Source: Micromonospora sp. NBC_01796
GTDB lineage: Bacteria; Actinomycetota; Actinomycetes; Mycobacteriales; Micromonosporaceae
Length of the DNA stretch: 64,000 nucleotides
Reading direction: 5' to 3'
Assembly: GCF_035917455.1 (NCBI RefSeq)
Contig: NZ_CP109078.1
Span: 5,502,001-5,566,000, forward strand
This document shows positions 27,112 through 36,716 of the stretch, piece after piece (position 1 is the stretch's first letter; the number at the start of each line of letters is the position of its first letter). A program made the position numbers and the translations under genes. Under the pieces are notes generated by a model. It was not told the origin of the DNA. It made no database searches and worked only from the letters and a program-made list of their open reading frames with translations.

Positions 27112-27618
27112 GTGACCTACGACCTGGAAATCGCCGGGGGTGCCGTGTCGGCGACCGACGTCCGTGTCGCCGTCGAGGAGATTCTGGCGGAGGCTCGACT
27201 CATCACCCTCGCCACGGCCGGCCCACGGGGCCCGCATGCCAGTCCGGTGTTCTTCGCCGCCGACGACCTGACGCTCTACTTCGTCGGCGAACGGACCACC
27301 CGGCACACGGGTGGGCTCGCCACCGATGACCGGATCTCGGGCGCGGTGTTCGTCGAGCCGCCGGTGTACGGCGAGCAGCTGCGCGGGGTGCAACTGCACG
27401 GCTCGGCGGCTGAGGTGCGGCCCGAGCACCGGTCCACCGCCCTGTCGATCTACCGGCGGCGGTTCACCGACTTCGCCCCGACCAGGGAGGCGCAGCAGAC
27501 CTTCCTGCTCGGCGAGGGACGAGCGGGGCTGTACCGGTTCGTGGTCGACGATCTGACGTTGCTCGACGAGCCCCGTTTCGGGCGTCGGAACTACCTGCAG
27601 GCGAACGTGGTCCGCTGA
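27112..27618 (+). CDS. Pyridoxamine 5'-phosphate oxidase-like (FMN/F420 split-barrel) protein
   Basis: 168 residues with the PPOX split barrel: ARLITLATAGPRGPHASPVF at the first strands, then LYFVGERTTRHTG and VEPPVYGEQLRGVQLHG. Members bind FMN, F420 or haem-breakdown products; no residue here decides between them. GTG at 27112 is the last start before the domain; longer in-frame options add an unrelated 66-residue leader. It faces a short convergent gene with only three bases between the stops. Confidence 0.8.
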   Translation: MTYDLEIAGGAVSATDVRVAVEEILAEARLITLATAGPRGPHASPVFFAADDLTLYFVGERTTRHTGGLATDDRISGAVFVEPPVYGEQLRGVQLHGSAAEVRPEHRSTALSIYRRRFTDFAPTREAQQTFLLGEGRAGLYRFVVDDLTLLDEPRFGRRNYLQANVVR

Positions 27619-27621
27619 CGG

Positions 27622-27804
27622 TCACGACTCGTCGCCCGTGACGTCGATTTCCGGTACGTCAACATTCGCGAAGACCGCCAAACTGTCCGCCGGATCAAGG
27701 TCGGCGGCAAGGGTACGTAGTTCGGTGAGCGGGTCGATTTCCGCTGGCAGGGTGCCGTCCTGAAGCCGGCGTACCCAGTCCGTGCGTCCTTGATCGGGGA
27801 TCAT
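27622..27804 (-). CDS. Small acidic protein of unknown function
   Basis: 60 residues. It begins MIPDQGRTDWVRRLQDGTLP and ends in a strongly acidic, hydrophobic-alternating tail (VFANVDVPEIDVTGDES). No cysteine, no membrane segment. The reading frame is closed tightly between the PPOX gene and a divergent promoter carrying a CRP-like site, which favours a real gene. The size and acidic C terminus could fit a peptide precursor or a small regulator, but no modification enzyme stands next to it. The ribosome binding site is weak (GAGAG). Confidence 0.45.
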   Translation of the reverse strand: MIPDQGRTDWVRRLQDGTLPAEIDPLTELRTLAADLDPADSLAVFANVDVPEIDVTGDES

Positions 27805-27829
27805 CGCGTCTCTCGAAACATGGATGTCC

Positions 27830-27845
27830 AGTGATGGCGATCACT
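27830..27845. promoter_or_regulatory. CRP-like operator in the divergent promoter of the aldolase operon
   Basis: AGTGAT-ggcg-ATCACT is a perfect 6+6 dyad containing GTGA-N6-TCAC, the half-site spacing recognised by CRP/GlxR-type regulators. It lies 40 bp upstream of the aldolase start and 26 bp upstream of the divergent small gene. Confidence 0.55.
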
Positions 27846-27884
27846 ATACACTTTTCCATCGTGACGCCGTCGAGAGGAGGACGG

Positions 27885-28703
27885 ATGACCAGTGCCGGCA
27901 GACTGATCCGATTGTCCCGACTCATTCCTGACCGACGTTCGGTGCTGGTGCCGTTCGACGACGCACTGATCAGCGGCCCGTACGGTGGCCTCGTCGACAC
28001 GGTCGTCCGAGCGGGCGAGGTCGCCGACGGTGGTGCCAACGCGATAATGGGGTTCCGTGCCCTGCATGACCGCTGTTCGGCACGCGGGCTGTTCGTGCCG
28101 TTCGTCCTCAACCTGACCGCCAGCACGGTGCTTTCCTCGCACACCAGGAAAACGGTGGTCGGGTCGGTGGAGGCGGCGGTTCGCGCCGGCTGCGACGGTG
28201 TGGCCGTACATGTCAACGTCACCGACGGGCGCGAGGGGGAGATGCTCGGCACGCTGGGCGCCGTCAGCGACGCCTGCCAGCAGTGGAACATGCCGTTGCT
28301 GGCGATCATGTATCCGCGCCGGGTGCACCGCGACGGCACCGACGACAACTACCTGGAACTCAAGGCCACCAACCGGGACGGCTACGCGCGGCTCGTCCGG
28401 CACGCCGTCCGGATCGCCGTCGAACTCGGCGCCGACATCGTCAAGACGCAGTACACCGGCGACCCGGAGAGCTTCGCGACCGTGGTGGAGGTGTCGCTGG
28501 GCGTACCGGTGGTCATCGCCGGAGGCCCGCGCACGTCCGTCCGGCAGGCGCTCGACAACGCGTACGGGGCGATGTCGGCCGGTGCGGCGGGCGTGTGCTT
28601 CGGTCGACAGACCTATCACCGTACGGATGTCACCGGTTTTGTCCGCAAGTTGTGCCTGGTGGTCCGCGACCAGCGCGACCCGATGGACCTCGTGTCGGCA
28701 TGA
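27885..28703 (+). CDS. ADH-synthase-type class I aldolase (AroA'/GriI, DeoC-FbaB family)
   Basis: 272 residues, TIM-barrel aldolase. Residues equivalent to the catalytic set of 2-amino-3,7-dideoxy-D-threo-hept-6-ulosonate synthase are present: Asp25 in VPFDDA, Tyr143 in AIMYPRR and the Schiff-base lysine at about 187 in DIVKTQYTGD; GGPR forms the phosphate loop. Known relatives join aspartate semialdehyde to a sugar-phosphate fragment for archaeal aromatic amino acids or, as GriI, for 3-amino-4-hydroxybenzoate. The usual partner (AroB'/GriH) is not in this window. AGGAGG precedes ATG 27885. It heads a probable four-gene operon. Confidence 0.85.
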   Translation: MTSAGRLIRLSRLIPDRRSVLVPFDDALISGPYGGLVDTVVRAGEVADGGANAIMGFRALHDRCSARGLFVPFVLNLTASTVLSSHTRKTVVGSVEAAVRAGCDGVAVHVNVTDGREGEMLGTLGAVSDACQQWNMPLLAIMYPRRVHRDGTDDNYLELKATNRDGYARLVRHAVRIAVELGADIVKTQYTGDPESFATVVEVSLGVPVVIAGGPRTSVRQALDNAYGAMSAGAAGVCFGRQTYHRTDVTGFVRKLCLVVRDQRDPMDLVSA

Positions 28704-29602
28704 GCCCGATCGGGCGGTGGTACGGACTCGCCCCGGTGGCCGGCACCGTGACCGTCGCGACGCTCTGGGGCACGAGTGGGGTACTGGTCCGATACCTGGA
28801 CCTCACCGCCGCCCAGATCGCCTGCGCCCGGGCGTCGATCGGTGCCCTCGCCCTGGCGGCCTGGCTGCTGACGCCGTTCGGCCGGGCGTCGTGGGGGCGG
28901 CCGGTGGGGTGGCCGGCGTTGACGGTCTCCGGGGTGCTGCTGGCCGTGCACTGGTGGACGTTCATCCTGGCGCTGCAACGGATTCCGATCGGCACCGTCC
29001 TGCTCGGGATCTACCTCGCCCCGCTCGTCATCGCCGCAGCCGCCCGCCCGGCACTCGGTGAGCGGGTCACCACCCGGCAGGTGGTGGCACTGGGGATCGC
29101 ACTCGCGGGCAGCGTGCTCATCCTCCGGCCACAGCAGACCGGCGGCTGGTCCGGGGCGACGCTGATCGGATTCTCCGCGCTGGCGTACGCCGGGTCGATC
29201 CTGGCCAGCAAGCGTGCGCTCGCCGGAACCCCGCCGCTCACGGTGACCGCGATCCAGCTCGGTCTGGTCGGTGTCCTGCTCGCGCCGGCCGCGTTGCTCG
29301 ATCCGGTCGCGTTGACCGCCGGGGACCTGTTCCTGCTCGGTGCCCTGGGGGTGGTGTACAGCGCCGCCGCGCAGCTCGTTTATCTCTGGGGTCTGCGGTC
29401 GCTGTCGGCGACCACCTCCGGCACGCTGCTCTACCTCGAACCGGTGTCCGCGCTGGTCGCCGGTGCCGTGTTCCTGGCCGAGGAGCTGACCCCCGCCACG
29501 GTGCTCGGGGCCGCCCTGGTGATCGTGGCGGGAGTTCTGGTGACGATCAATACGATGTCGGCCCGCGGGGATCAAAAACCCGTCACCCGTCGATTACTAT
29601 AA
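28700..29602 (+). CDS. EamA/DMT-family transporter
   Basis: 300 residues with ten hydrophobic segments in two five-helix EamA repeats (first repeat with TLWGTSGVLVRYL, second with GFSALAYAGSILASKRAL). Such proteins export amino acids, metabolites or drugs. The ATG overlaps the aldolase stop (ATGA), so the two are translationally coupled, and the substrate may be a product or precursor linked to the aldolase. No substrate-specific residues can be read. Confidence 0.9.
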   Translation: MSPIGRWYGLAPVAGTVTVATLWGTSGVLVRYLDLTAAQIACARASIGALALAAWLLTPFGRASWGRPVGWPALTVSGVLLAVHWWTFILALQRIPIGTVLLGIYLAPLVIAAAARPALGERVTTRQVVALGIALAGSVLILRPQQTGGWSGATLIGFSALAYAGSILASKRALAGTPPLTVTAIQLGLVGVLLAPAALLDPVALTAGDLFLLGALGVVYSAAAQLVYLWGLRSLSATTSGTLLYLEPVSALVAGAVFLAEELTPATVLGAALVIVAGVLVTINTMSARGDQKPVTRRLL

Positions 29603-29638
29603 GTCACACGCATGTTTTGCCGGACCTGGAGGAATGGC

Positions 29639-30388
29639 GTGGCGCTCGCCGGAAAGATAGCCGTGGTGACCGGGTCGTCCCGGGGAATCGGCAGGTCGGT
29701 GGCGGATGCGTTCGCCAGCCGGGGCGCCACCGTGGTGCTGAATTCCCGTTCGGACACGGCGACCGGCGAGACCGCCGCTCGGGAGATACGTGATCGTGGC
29801 GGAGCCGCCAGCTTCATCCAGGCCGACGTGACCGATCGCGCCGAGGTGGAACGCCTGTTCGCGACCACCGAACAGCTCTACGGTCCGGTGGATGTCCTGG
29901 TCAACAACGCCGGGCGTACCGACGCCGTCCCGATTCTCGAATCGACCCAGGAGCACTGGACCCAGATGCTCAACGTCAATCTCATGTCCGCGGTCCTCTG
30001 TTCCCTCCGCGCGGCCAAGAGCATGATCGGTCGGGGTGGTGGCGCGATCATCAACACGTCGTCGATCCGCGGCTTCGACGCCAACGGGCGCGAGGGCGTG
30101 ATGGCCTACTCCGCGGCCAAGGCGGCGTTGAACAACTTCACCCGTACGCTGGCCAAGGAGTTGGCCCCCGGGATCCGGGTCAACGCCGTCGCGCCCGGGT
30201 TCGTCGCGACCTCCTATCTCGATCGCGTCGACGAGACGATGAAGCGGACCTGGCTGGAGAACATCCCGCTGCGGAAGTTCATCGACCCGGACCAGATCGC
30301 CGCAGCGTACGTGTACCTCGCCGAGGCGCCGTACGTCACCGGGACGATCCTGACCGCCGACGCCGGGTTCACGCTCGGGCGCGGCTGA
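29639..30388 (+). CDS. SDR-family oxidoreductase (FabG-like)
   Basis: 249 residues. TGSSRGIG at the nucleotide-binding turn, NNAGR, the Ser of NTSSIRG and YSAAK define a classical SDR. The C terminus carries the GxxLTADAGF-type ending. GTG 29639 follows GGAGGA at six bases; an overlapping ATG at 29634 is out of frame. It lies 36 bases behind the EamA gene and 53 bases before the TIR-NACHT-FGE gene, all in the same direction, so it is probably part of that operon. Confidence 0.92.
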   Translation: MALAGKIAVVTGSSRGIGRSVADAFASRGATVVLNSRSDTATGETAAREIRDRGGAASFIQADVTDRAEVERLFATTEQLYGPVDVLVNNAGRTDAVPILESTQEHWTQMLNVNLMSAVLCSLRAAKSMIGRGGGAIINTSSIRGFDANGREGVMAYSAAKAALNNFTRTLAKELAPGIRVNAVAPGFVATSYLDRVDETMKRTWLENIPLRKFIDPDQIAAAYVYLAEAPYVTGTILTADAGFTLGRG

Positions 30389-30441
30389 GTCGAACGCCCC
30401 GCTCCAGGAGGGTTCGCCGCGCGTCCGAGGGGGAAGAAAAC

Positions 30442-33400
30442 GTGGCACCGCCGGGCAACAACATCTTCGTCTCGTACCAGCGGGAGTCCGCGTCCGTCGC
30501 GTTGCGGCTGCGCGCCGACCTCATCAACCAGGGGTTCGACGTCTGGTTGGACACCGAGCAGATCCGGCTCAGCGATCGGTGGCCGGTAACCATCCAGCGG
30601 GCCCTCGCCGCCGCGGATCGGATGATCGTCCTGCTCACGCACCGGGCGGTCGCCGCGGTCGAGGTGTTCAACGAGTGGTTCTACTTCTACCAGCACCACA
30701 AGCCCCTTCACCTGATCCGCCTCGACGACTGCGAGCCGCACTACCAACTCCTGCCGTTCCAACGACTCGACTGGTCCGATCCGCTCGGACCACCGTGGCA
30801 CGACCGGCTCGACGAACTCGTCGGCCAGTTGCGTGGCACCTACACGTGGCCGACCGACGATGTCGCGCCCGTGGTCACCACGCCCTTCGCGCCGACCCGG
30901 TCCCTGCCCGGCGCGCTGGTCGCACTCGAACAGGCGGTGCGACACCCGCAACGTCCGGTCGCCCTCAGCGACCAGCAACTCCAGGAGATCAACCAGCACC
31001 TGGCGCGTTCCGTACGGGAATACCTCCTCACCCGGTACGCCCGTTGGTGCGGACCCGCCCACCAGCTCGATCGGCGGTTCATCCGGTTGACCCTGGTGTA
31101 CGACGAGGGCACCAACATCGCGGACCGGTGGGCGACCGCTCCCAGCACCAGGGAGAGCACCGACCTGCGCGAGCTGATCACCGATGCCGAGTCCTTCGCG
31201 TACGTGCTGCTCGGCGCTCCGGGCGCGGGCAAGACCACGCTGCTGCGCCGGCTGGAGATGGACATCGCCCGCGACGGGCTGGTGGACCCGAGTGACCCGG
31301 TGATCCCGTTCGGTGTGTCCCTGGCCGAGTACGGCTACGGCAGCGACGACGCACCACCCCCGCCCCTGCAGTGGCTGGAGCAACGGTGGGCGACCCGCAA
31401 CCCGCACCTGCCACCGCTACGCGAGCACCTGGCCGGCGGGCGCCTGTTGCTGCTGCTCGACGGGCTCAACGAACTCGCGCACACCGACCAGGCCGACCTG
31501 CGCCGCCGGGTTGCCGCCTGGCGGGCCTTCCTCTACGAGCACATCCGCGACATCCCCGGCAACCGTGCCGTCTTCAGTTGCCGCACCCTCGACTACGGGG
31601 CCATGCTCTCCAGCAAGGACGTCGGGGTGCCGCACATCCGCCTCGAACCGATGAGCCCCGCCCAGGTCATCGAGTACGTCCGGGTCAACCTGCCCGAGCA
31701 CGCCGCCCTGGTGACCGGCGTCCTCACCCGGGACCAGCGGATCCTGTCGTTCTACCGCACCCCGTACATGTTGCGCCTGCTCGTCGGCCAGGTTCGCGCG
31801 GTCGGCACCGTCCCAGTCGGCCGCGCCGACGCCTTCCAGAGCATGGTCCGCGAACTGCTCCGCCGGGAGATTCTCGCCGGCAACCAGCGCCTCACCGATC
31901 CCGCGATGCTCACCGACCGGGAGCAGCGCCAACTGCGCGAGCACGGTGGCGATCCGCGCTGGCTACCGGAGCGGGGTCAGCTCATTCCCGCCCTCACCCG
32001 GTTGGCGTACCAGATGCAGCGGGCCAAGAGCGGGGCGGACAAGGGTGTGGTGGTGGTCGACTACGACACGGCCGTCGACCTGCTCAACGGGCTGGCCCGA
32101 CTGGCCGAGTCGTCCCTGCGGGTCGGCCTCGACACCGGCATCCTCGACGAACGCGACCAGTCGATCCGGTTCTTCCACCAGCTTCTGCAGGAGTTCTTCG
32201 CCGCTCGCCAACTGGCCCAGGGACTCCAACCGGGCCTGGTGGCGGTACCGACCCGGGTCGACCAGGTGAGTCCCTCGCTGCCGGAGGCGATCGCGGAACT
32301 GGCTCCGGGGGAGCCGCTACCGCCGCTGCCCACCACGGGTTGGGAGGAGACCGCGACCATGGCCGCGGCGCTCACCCGCGACCCCGACGCTTACATCCGT
32401 ACGATCCTCGCGGTCAATCCCGCGCTCGCCGGCCGGTGTGCCGCCGCCGGCGATGTCGCCGCCACGCCGGCACTCAAGCGGCACGTCGCGGACGTGCTCG
32501 TCACCGCGATCGAAGACCCGGAGCAGGACCTGCGGGCCCGGATCGAGACGGCTCACGCCCTCACCGCGCTCGGCGACCCCAGGCTGACCCGGATCGACCA
32601 CGACGGCGGCATCGCGCTGCTGCCCGTGTTCGTGACCATCCCGGCACGGGCCTGGCGGATCGGTACGGAGGACAGCCCGTATCCGCTGGAACGCCCGGTG
32701 CACGAGGTTTCCCTGCCCCGTTTCGAACTCGCCCGTACTCCCGTCACCAATGCCGAGTACGGCTGCTTCATCGCGGCCGGCGGCTACCTGGACGACCGTT
32801 GGTGGCGGACCGAGGCGGCCCGTCGTTGGCGTCGGGGCGACGGGCTCACCGCCCTCATCGCCGGGGAGTGGGTCAAGAAGCGCGACAACCTCCGTCGTCG
32901 GCCCCAACTGCCGGTCAACATGCTCCGAACCGGTGCCGCGACCCTGCAACAGGCCGTCAGCATGGTCAAACTCACCGCCATGTCCGACGTCGAGATCGTC
33001 GAAGCGCTGACCGCGATCTACGGATCCGAACCTCCCAGGGCGCCGGCGTACTGGGAGGACAGTCGGCTCAACCAGGGCGGTCAGCCGGTGGTCGGGGTCA
33101 GCGTCTACGAGGCGGAGGCGTACTGCGCCTGGCTCTCCCACGTCACGGGAACCACCATCCGCCTACCCTCCGAGTACGAGTGGGAGGCGGCGGCGAGTTC
33201 CGACGCGCAGGTCTTCCCGTACGGGAACTCGTTCGATCCGTGGGCCGGGAACACCTTCGAGTCGCACGTGCGGACGACCACACCGGTCGGGGTGTTCCCG
33301 CAGGGTCGATCCGTCGCGGGCTGTGACGACCTGTCGGGCAACGTCTTCGAGTGGACCGCCAGCCCGGCGACCCCGTACCCGCATCCGCACGGGCGGCCCG

Positions 33401-33546
33401 GTCCCGACGACCCCGGCGCGGTACGGGTCTGTCGCGGCGGGTCGTGGCGCCACCACCAACTGCGGGCTCGGGCCGCCTACCGGGGACGCGGCCAGTGCTT
33501 CGTACGCAACGACGACCTCGGATTCCGGATCCTTCGCGACCGGTGA
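30442..33546 (+). CDS. TIR-NACHT-FGE multidomain protein (NLR-like STAND NTPase)
   Basis: 1034 residues. Residues about 7-135: TIR domain (NIFVSYQRESASVALRL, VWLDTEQI, MIVLLT); a glutamate in FNEW lies where the NADase glutamate of TIR domains is usually found. Residues about 250-420: NACHT NTPase with Walker A GAPGAGKTT (about 257-265) and Walker B LLLLLDGLNEL (about 334-345). A helical region follows to about 740. Residues about 750-1034: formylglycine-generating-enzyme/C-type-lectin-like fold (RTPVTNAEYGCFI, RLPSEYEWEAAA, DLSGNVFEWT, VCRGGSW, LGFRI). The FGE part lacks an obvious catalytic cysteine pair and is best seen as a ligand-binding domain. The arrangement effector-switch-sensor resembles NLR immune receptors. 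GTG start after GAGGGGGA. Confidence 0.88.
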   Translation: MAPPGNNIFVSYQRESASVALRLRADLINQGFDVWLDTEQIRLSDRWPVTIQRALAAADRMIVLLTHRAVAAVEVFNEWFYFYQHHKPLHLIRLDDCEPHYQLLPFQRLDWSDPLGPPWHDRLDELVGQLRGTYTWPTDDVAPVVTTPFAPTRSLPGALVALEQAVRHPQRPVALSDQQLQEINQHLARSVREYLLTRYARWCGPAHQLDRRFIRLTLVYDEGTNIADRWATAPSTRESTDLRELITDAESFAYVLLGAPGAGKTTLLRRLEMDIARDGLVDPSDPVIPFGVSLAEYGYGSDDAPPPPLQWLEQRWATRNPHLPPLREHLAGGRLLLLLDGLNELAHTDQADLRRRVAAWRAFLYEHIRDIPGNRAVFSCRTLDYGAMLSSKDVGVPHIRLEPMSPAQVIEYVRVNLPEHAALVTGVLTRDQRILSFYRTPYMLRLLVGQVRAVGTVPVGRADAFQSMVRELLRREILAGNQRLTDPAMLTDREQRQLREHGGDPRWLPERGQLIPALTRLAYQMQRAKSGADKGVVVVDYDTAVDLLNGLARLAESSLRVGLDTGILDERDQSIRFFHQLLQEFFAARQLAQGLQPGLVAVPTRVDQVSPSLPEAIAELAPGEPLPPLPTTGWEETATMAAALTRDPDAYIRTILAVNPALAGRCAAAGDVAATPALKRHVADVLVTAIEDPEQDLRARIETAHALTALGDPRLTRIDHDGGIALLPVFVTIPARAWRIGTEDSPYPLERPVHEVSLPRFELARTPVTNAEYGCFIAAGGYLDDRWWRTEAARRWRRGDGLTALIAGEWVKKRDNLRRRPQLPVNMLRTGAATLQQAVSMVKLTAMSDVEIVEALTAIYGSEPPRAPAYWEDSRLNQGGQPVVGVSVYEAEAYCAWLSHVTGTTIRLPSEYEWEAAASSDAQVFPYGNSFDPWAGNTFESHVRTTTPVGVFPQGRSVAGCDDLSGNVFEWTASPATPYPHPHGRPGPDDPGAVRVCRGGSWRHHQLRARAAYRGRGQCFVRNDDLGFRILRDR

Positions 33547-33578
33547 CCGTAATGCGGCGCCGGTGACCGTAACGCGGC
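33541..33578 (+). repeat. Short tandem repeat over the stop codon of the TIR-NACHT-FGE gene
   Basis: CGGTGACCGTAATGCGGC at 33541-33558 is repeated as CGGTGACCGTAACGCGGC at 33561-33578, 17 of 18 identical, period 20. The first copy contains the gene's TGA stop. Confidence 0.6.
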
Positions 33579-33611
33579 CGAATGCGGCAGCGGTCGAGGC
33601 GGGCGGCGTTC

Positions 33612-35082
<1,471 letters not shown>

Positions 35083-35102
35083 TTAGGGATGAATATCCTA
35101 GA

Positions 35103-35693
35103 GTGTTGGTGGTGAGATTCAGCCGCGCCGAGTTGGCGGCTTTCCGGGGCGGGACGCTGCCGGACCTCGTCGAGCCGGGGGTGCGGCTGCTCTTCGTCGG
35201 CGTCAATCCCGGCCTGCGTACGGTTGCCGTACAGGCCCATTTCGGCAGGCGGGGCAACCGGTTCTATCCGGCGCTGTTCCGGGCCGGGATCGTGGACCGG
35301 CTCATCGACGCCTCCGCCGGATTCCTACCGGACGACCGGGCGCACCTGAGTGCGCGGGGGATCGGCATCACCAGCCTGGTCGCGGCGGCAACGGCTCGGG
35401 CGGACGAACTCAGCGTGCGGGAGCTGACCTCGGGGGCTCGGGCGTTGGCGGAGCGGGTCGCCCGGATCGGTCCGAGGGTGGTGGCGGTGCTCGGCATCAC
35501 CGCGTACCGGATCGCGTTCGAACGTCCGAAGGCGCTGGTCGGCCGCCAGCCGTACGAGATCGGTGGGGCGCAGCTCTGGGTGGTGCCGAATCCGAGCGGC
35601 CTGAACGCCCACGCCACCCTCGCCGGACTGGCCGACGCATACCGTGAGGTCGCCCTGGCGGCCGGGATCGGTCTTTTCGACAATTCCCCGTGA
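35103..35693 (+). CDS. mug: G/U mismatch-specific DNA glycosylase (Mug/TDG family)
   Basis: About 196 residues. Motif one appears as FVGVNPGLRT (Mug/TDG consensus GxNPG), motif two as NPSGLNAHA. The middle has GIGITSLV and VVAVLGITAYRIAF as in Mug proteins. It removes uracil or thymine from G/U and G/T mismatches. The start is uncertain: GTG 35103 is the first of three closely spaced GTG codons and no strong ribosome binding site is present. A longer in-frame extension reaching back into the DAHP synthase promoter has no coding character. It is divergent from the DAHP synthase gene. Confidence 0.87.
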   Translation: MLVVRFSRAELAAFRGGTLPDLVEPGVRLLFVGVNPGLRTVAVQAHFGRRGNRFYPALFRAGIVDRLIDASAGFLPDDRAHLSARGIGITSLVAAATARADELSVRELTSGARALAERVARIGPRVVAVLGITAYRIAFERPKALVGRQPYEIGGAQLWVVPNPSGLNAHATLAGLADAYREVALAAGIGLFDNSP

Positions 35694-35703
35694 CAGCGCG
35701 CCG

Positions 35704-35985
35704 TCACAGGGTGGGAGGTGGCATCGGCACCTGTAGGTAGACCGCCCCGCGCAGGTCCAGCCAGGCGCTCGTCGGTGTGCGTACCAGTCGCATCACCACC
35801 TCTTCGCAGCTCGGGCAGCGGCCGACCAGGCCGGGTGCGTGCGAGTAGACCCGCACCGTGGCGAGTGGTTTGGTCGAGCCGCAGTTGGCGCACCGCTGCA
35901 TGGCGGCGGTGAGGTCGACGGCGAAGATCTCCCGCATCGGGCCGGCGAGCATGTTCCCGTCGACGTACTGCTGCTGGTCGGTCAT
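35704..35985 (-). CDS. DUF6510-like zinc-ribbon protein
   Basis: 93 residues with two CxxC knuckles (RCANCGS and RCPSCEE, 24 residues apart) typical of a small zinc ribbon, and LAGPMREIFAVDLTAAM at the N terminus. It is the last gene behind the sulfite-oxidase-like protein and the ferredoxin reductase, an arrangement seen repeatedly in actinobacteria. GGAGGTTGAG before ATG 35985 fixes the start. Its role is unknown; it may bind the reductase. Confidence 0.75.
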   Translation of the reverse strand: MTDQQQYVDGNMLAGPMREIFAVDLTAAMQRCANCGSTKPLATVRVYSHAPGLVGRCPSCEEVVMRLVRTPTSAWLDLRGAVYLQVPMPPPTL

Positions 35986-35986
35986 C

Positions 35987-36715
35987 TCAACCTCCGGTTG
36001 GGCCGAACCTCTCGGTCTTGACCCGCTGGGCGTCGTGACCGACGGCCACGAGGATGTCGGCGACGGCCTCCACCAGCCCGGTCGGGCCGCAGACGAAACA
36101 CTGCGGTTCGAGGTCCGGTGGCCAGCCGTGGTTGTTGACGTCGGCGACGCCGAGTCGATGGGGCGATCCCGGCCAGCCGTCGGGCGCCTGCCGGGTGTAG
36201 ACGTAACTGACATCCAGCCCCTGGTCGTCGCGGACCCGTCGGCGCAGTTCGTCGGCGAAGTAGACGTCATGCTCGGTCCGTACCGAGTAGATGAGGCGAA
36301 ACGGAACCCGGCTGCCGGCGGCTCGTCGCGCTCGTACCATCGCCATCAGTGGCGCGATGCCGGAGCCACCGGCGACCAGGAGGACCGGCGCGGTGTCCGT
36401 GTCACGCCAGACGAACCAGCCACCGACCGGTCCGCGGATCTCCACCGGGTCGCCGACGGCGAAAACATCGATCAGGTACGGCGAGACCTCACCGTCGGGC
36501 ACCCGCTGTACGGTCAGCTCGATCAGGTTCCGGTCCGGGGCGGACGAGATCGAGTAGGAACGTTCCGCCTGGTAGCCGTCGGCGGCGGTGAGGCGCACGT
36601 CGACGTGCTGACCGGGTACGTGTCCGGGCCAGTCGTCCACCTTCAGCACCAGGGTGCTGGCGGTGGAGGTTTCCTCCCGGTGTTCGACCAGGTGGGCGAG
36701 GCGCCACGTCGCCAT
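35987..36715 (-). CDS. Ferredoxin/flavodoxin NADP+ reductase-like FAD protein
   Basis: 242 residues. FAD-binding barrel with RSYSISSAP (RxYS motif), then GPVGGWFVW, the NAD(P) domain with LLVAGGSGIAPLMAM, and CGPTGLVEAV near the end; a ferredoxin domain is absent. It begins inside the end of the preceding gene (stop and start overlap near 36713-36719) and ends two bases before DUF6510, so the three are one operon. It most likely passes electrons from or to the molybdenum protein encoded upstream. Confidence 0.9.
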   Translation of the reverse strand: MATWRLAHLVEHREETSTASTLVLKVDDWPGHVPGQHVDVRLTAADGYQAERSYSISSAPDRNLIELTVQRVPDGEVSPYLIDVFAVGDPVEIRGPVGGWFVWRDTDTAPVLLVAGGSGIAPLMAMVRARRAAGSRVPFRLIYSVRTEHDVYFADELRRRVRDDQGLDVSYVYTRQAPDGWPGSPHRLGVADVNNHGWPPDLEPQCFVCGPTGLVEAVADILVAVGHDAQRVKTERFGPTGG

Positions 36716-36716
36716 C

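Noticed and set aside
31371-33326. A 651-codon frame overlapping the TIR-NACHT-FGE gene on the same strand
   Set aside because: Arg/Pro/Gly-rich shadow typical of GC-rich DNA; no domain, and the other frame has complete known domains.
32701-33546. FGE domain as a target of a diversity-generating retroelement
   Set aside because: Such folds are known DGR targets, but no reverse transcriptase or template repeat is visible anywhere in the window.
32701-33546. FGE domain as an active formylglycine-generating enzyme
   Set aside because: No sulfatase nearby and the active-site cysteine arrangement was not recognised; a binding role is more likely.
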